From Terriglobia bacterium (GTDB taxonomy: Bacteria; Acidobacteriota; Terriglobia; UBA7540), in contig JALHUF010000594.1 in NCBI GenBank assembly GCA_022866195.1, positions 1-5,522 on the forward strand: a DNA stretch of 5,522 bases. The letters are read 5' to 3'. Both the position numbers and the translations under genes were made by a program. The notes under the pieces are model-generated. The model was not told the DNA's origin, searched no databases, and saw nothing but the letters and a program-made list of their open reading frames with translations. Of this stretch, positions 5,182-5,522 are shown one piece after another (the first letter of the stretch is position 1; every line of letters starts with the position of its first letter).

Positions 5182-5479
5182 ATGACCAGTCGCGAACGAT
5201 TCAGCGTATCAGTTGGGCTCTTTGCTGCGGGGCTTTTATCGGGGTATTTAGGTGGTCGCTATCTGCGACGCCCTGAGCACGAGCGACCTGATTACCGTGC
5301 TGCGGCGCTTCTATCCGAACGTCTCACTTCCGGTGGCTAGCACCACGGGAGAAAGCCATCAAGAGGCGACGGAAACTGTTGCCGTTTCGTCTGATCCTGA
5401 AGGTGCGGAGATTTTTGTTGACGGGAAGTTTGTAGGTCAAGCGCCGCCCGCTCCAGGTACCTGGAGCGGGGTACTCTAA
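5182..5479 (+). pseudogene. Broken membrane-anchored PEGA-domain gene
   Basis: Two adjacent frames appear to be parts of one gene. From ATG 5182 the first encodes MTSRERFSVS followed by a hydrophobic segment (VGLFAAGLLSGYLGG), typical of a single-pass N-terminal anchor, and stops at a TAG (5338-5340) after 52 residues. The second frame, one base later, is open through this point. It carries TTGESHQEATETVAVSSDPEGAEIFVDGKFVGQAP (in two parts, TTGESHQEATETV and AVSSDPEGAEIFVDG), the start of a PEGA domain, a small surface-associated beta domain. It ends at a TAA (5477-5479). The PEGA domain is cut after about 25 residues, where a 24-bp palindrome begins. A frameshift near 5340 and a truncated 3' end therefore make it a probable pseudogene. 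Alternatives are a real 52-residue membrane peptide or a sequencing indel. Confidence 0.55.
5447..5470. repeat. Perfect 24-bp palindrome
   Basis: The sequence is its own reverse complement over 24 bases, centred between 5458 and 5459, with core CCAGGTACCTGG. As RNA it would form a 10-bp stem with a GTAC loop. No T-run follows on either strand, so it is not a standard intrinsic terminator. It lies where the PEGA domain loses its expected sequence. Confidence 0.75.
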
Positions 5480-5522
5480 TCCACCTCATCTGCATGGCAA
5501 CACTCTACCTCAGAGTCTCACC

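Noticed and set aside
1..5522. CRISPR array
   Set aside because: No regularly spaced repeats of CRISPR size were seen; the only long repeat is the two-copy attachment site.

Overview
The window looks like a piece of soil-type Acidobacteriota chromosome (inference). The reasons are a long glycine-rich TonB whose residues ahead of the first possible start read WYRDLPNLFQALFEK, the GC-rich coding style, and a PEGA-type fragment and a GTG-started small zinc-ribbon gene of kinds I associate with that group. No rRNA or marker gene is present to settle this.

Layout. (1) Positions 1-911 hold the 3' part of a tonB-like gene that runs in from the left edge. (2) Positions 1021-1094 hold an intact tRNA-Gln (anticodon CTG, encoded CCA), with a perfect TTGACA 42 bases before it. 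(3) Positions 1052-4147 are a compact integrated element. The 3' part of the tRNA, from U33 in the anticodon loop to the CCA end (43 bp, 1052-1094), is repeated perfectly at 4105-4147. The excised form would be 3,053 bp. Inside, all on the minus strand in transcription order, are a 54-residue zinc-ribbon protein (3645-3809), a tyrosine recombinase (2401-3543) with complete active-site residues but an apparently rearranged N-terminal half, and a prohibitin/SPFH membrane protein (1460-2317). The C-terminal remnant of a second, different tyrosine recombinase (1105-1308) lies against the tRNA. (4) Positions 4290-5053, just outside the element, hold a HigBA/RelE-Xre type toxin-antitoxin pair. The toxin promoter (TTGACA-N18-TATATT) is so close to the toxin GTG that the mRNA is probably leaderless, whereas the antitoxin has a strong ribosome binding site. 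(5) Positions 5182-5479 hold a broken membrane-anchored PEGA-domain gene, followed by a perfect 24-bp palindrome.

How the parts fit. The integrase catalyses site-specific integration into the anticodon loop of tRNA-Gln, and the element supplies a new 3' half so the tRNA stays functional. The only recognisable cargo is the prohibitin and the zinc-ribbon protein. The integrase remnant, the toxin-antitoxin pair and the decayed PEGA gene suggest repeated insertions at this tRNA. The most unusual items are the minimal prohibitin-carrying element, the permuted integrase N-terminus and the leaderless-toxin arrangement.
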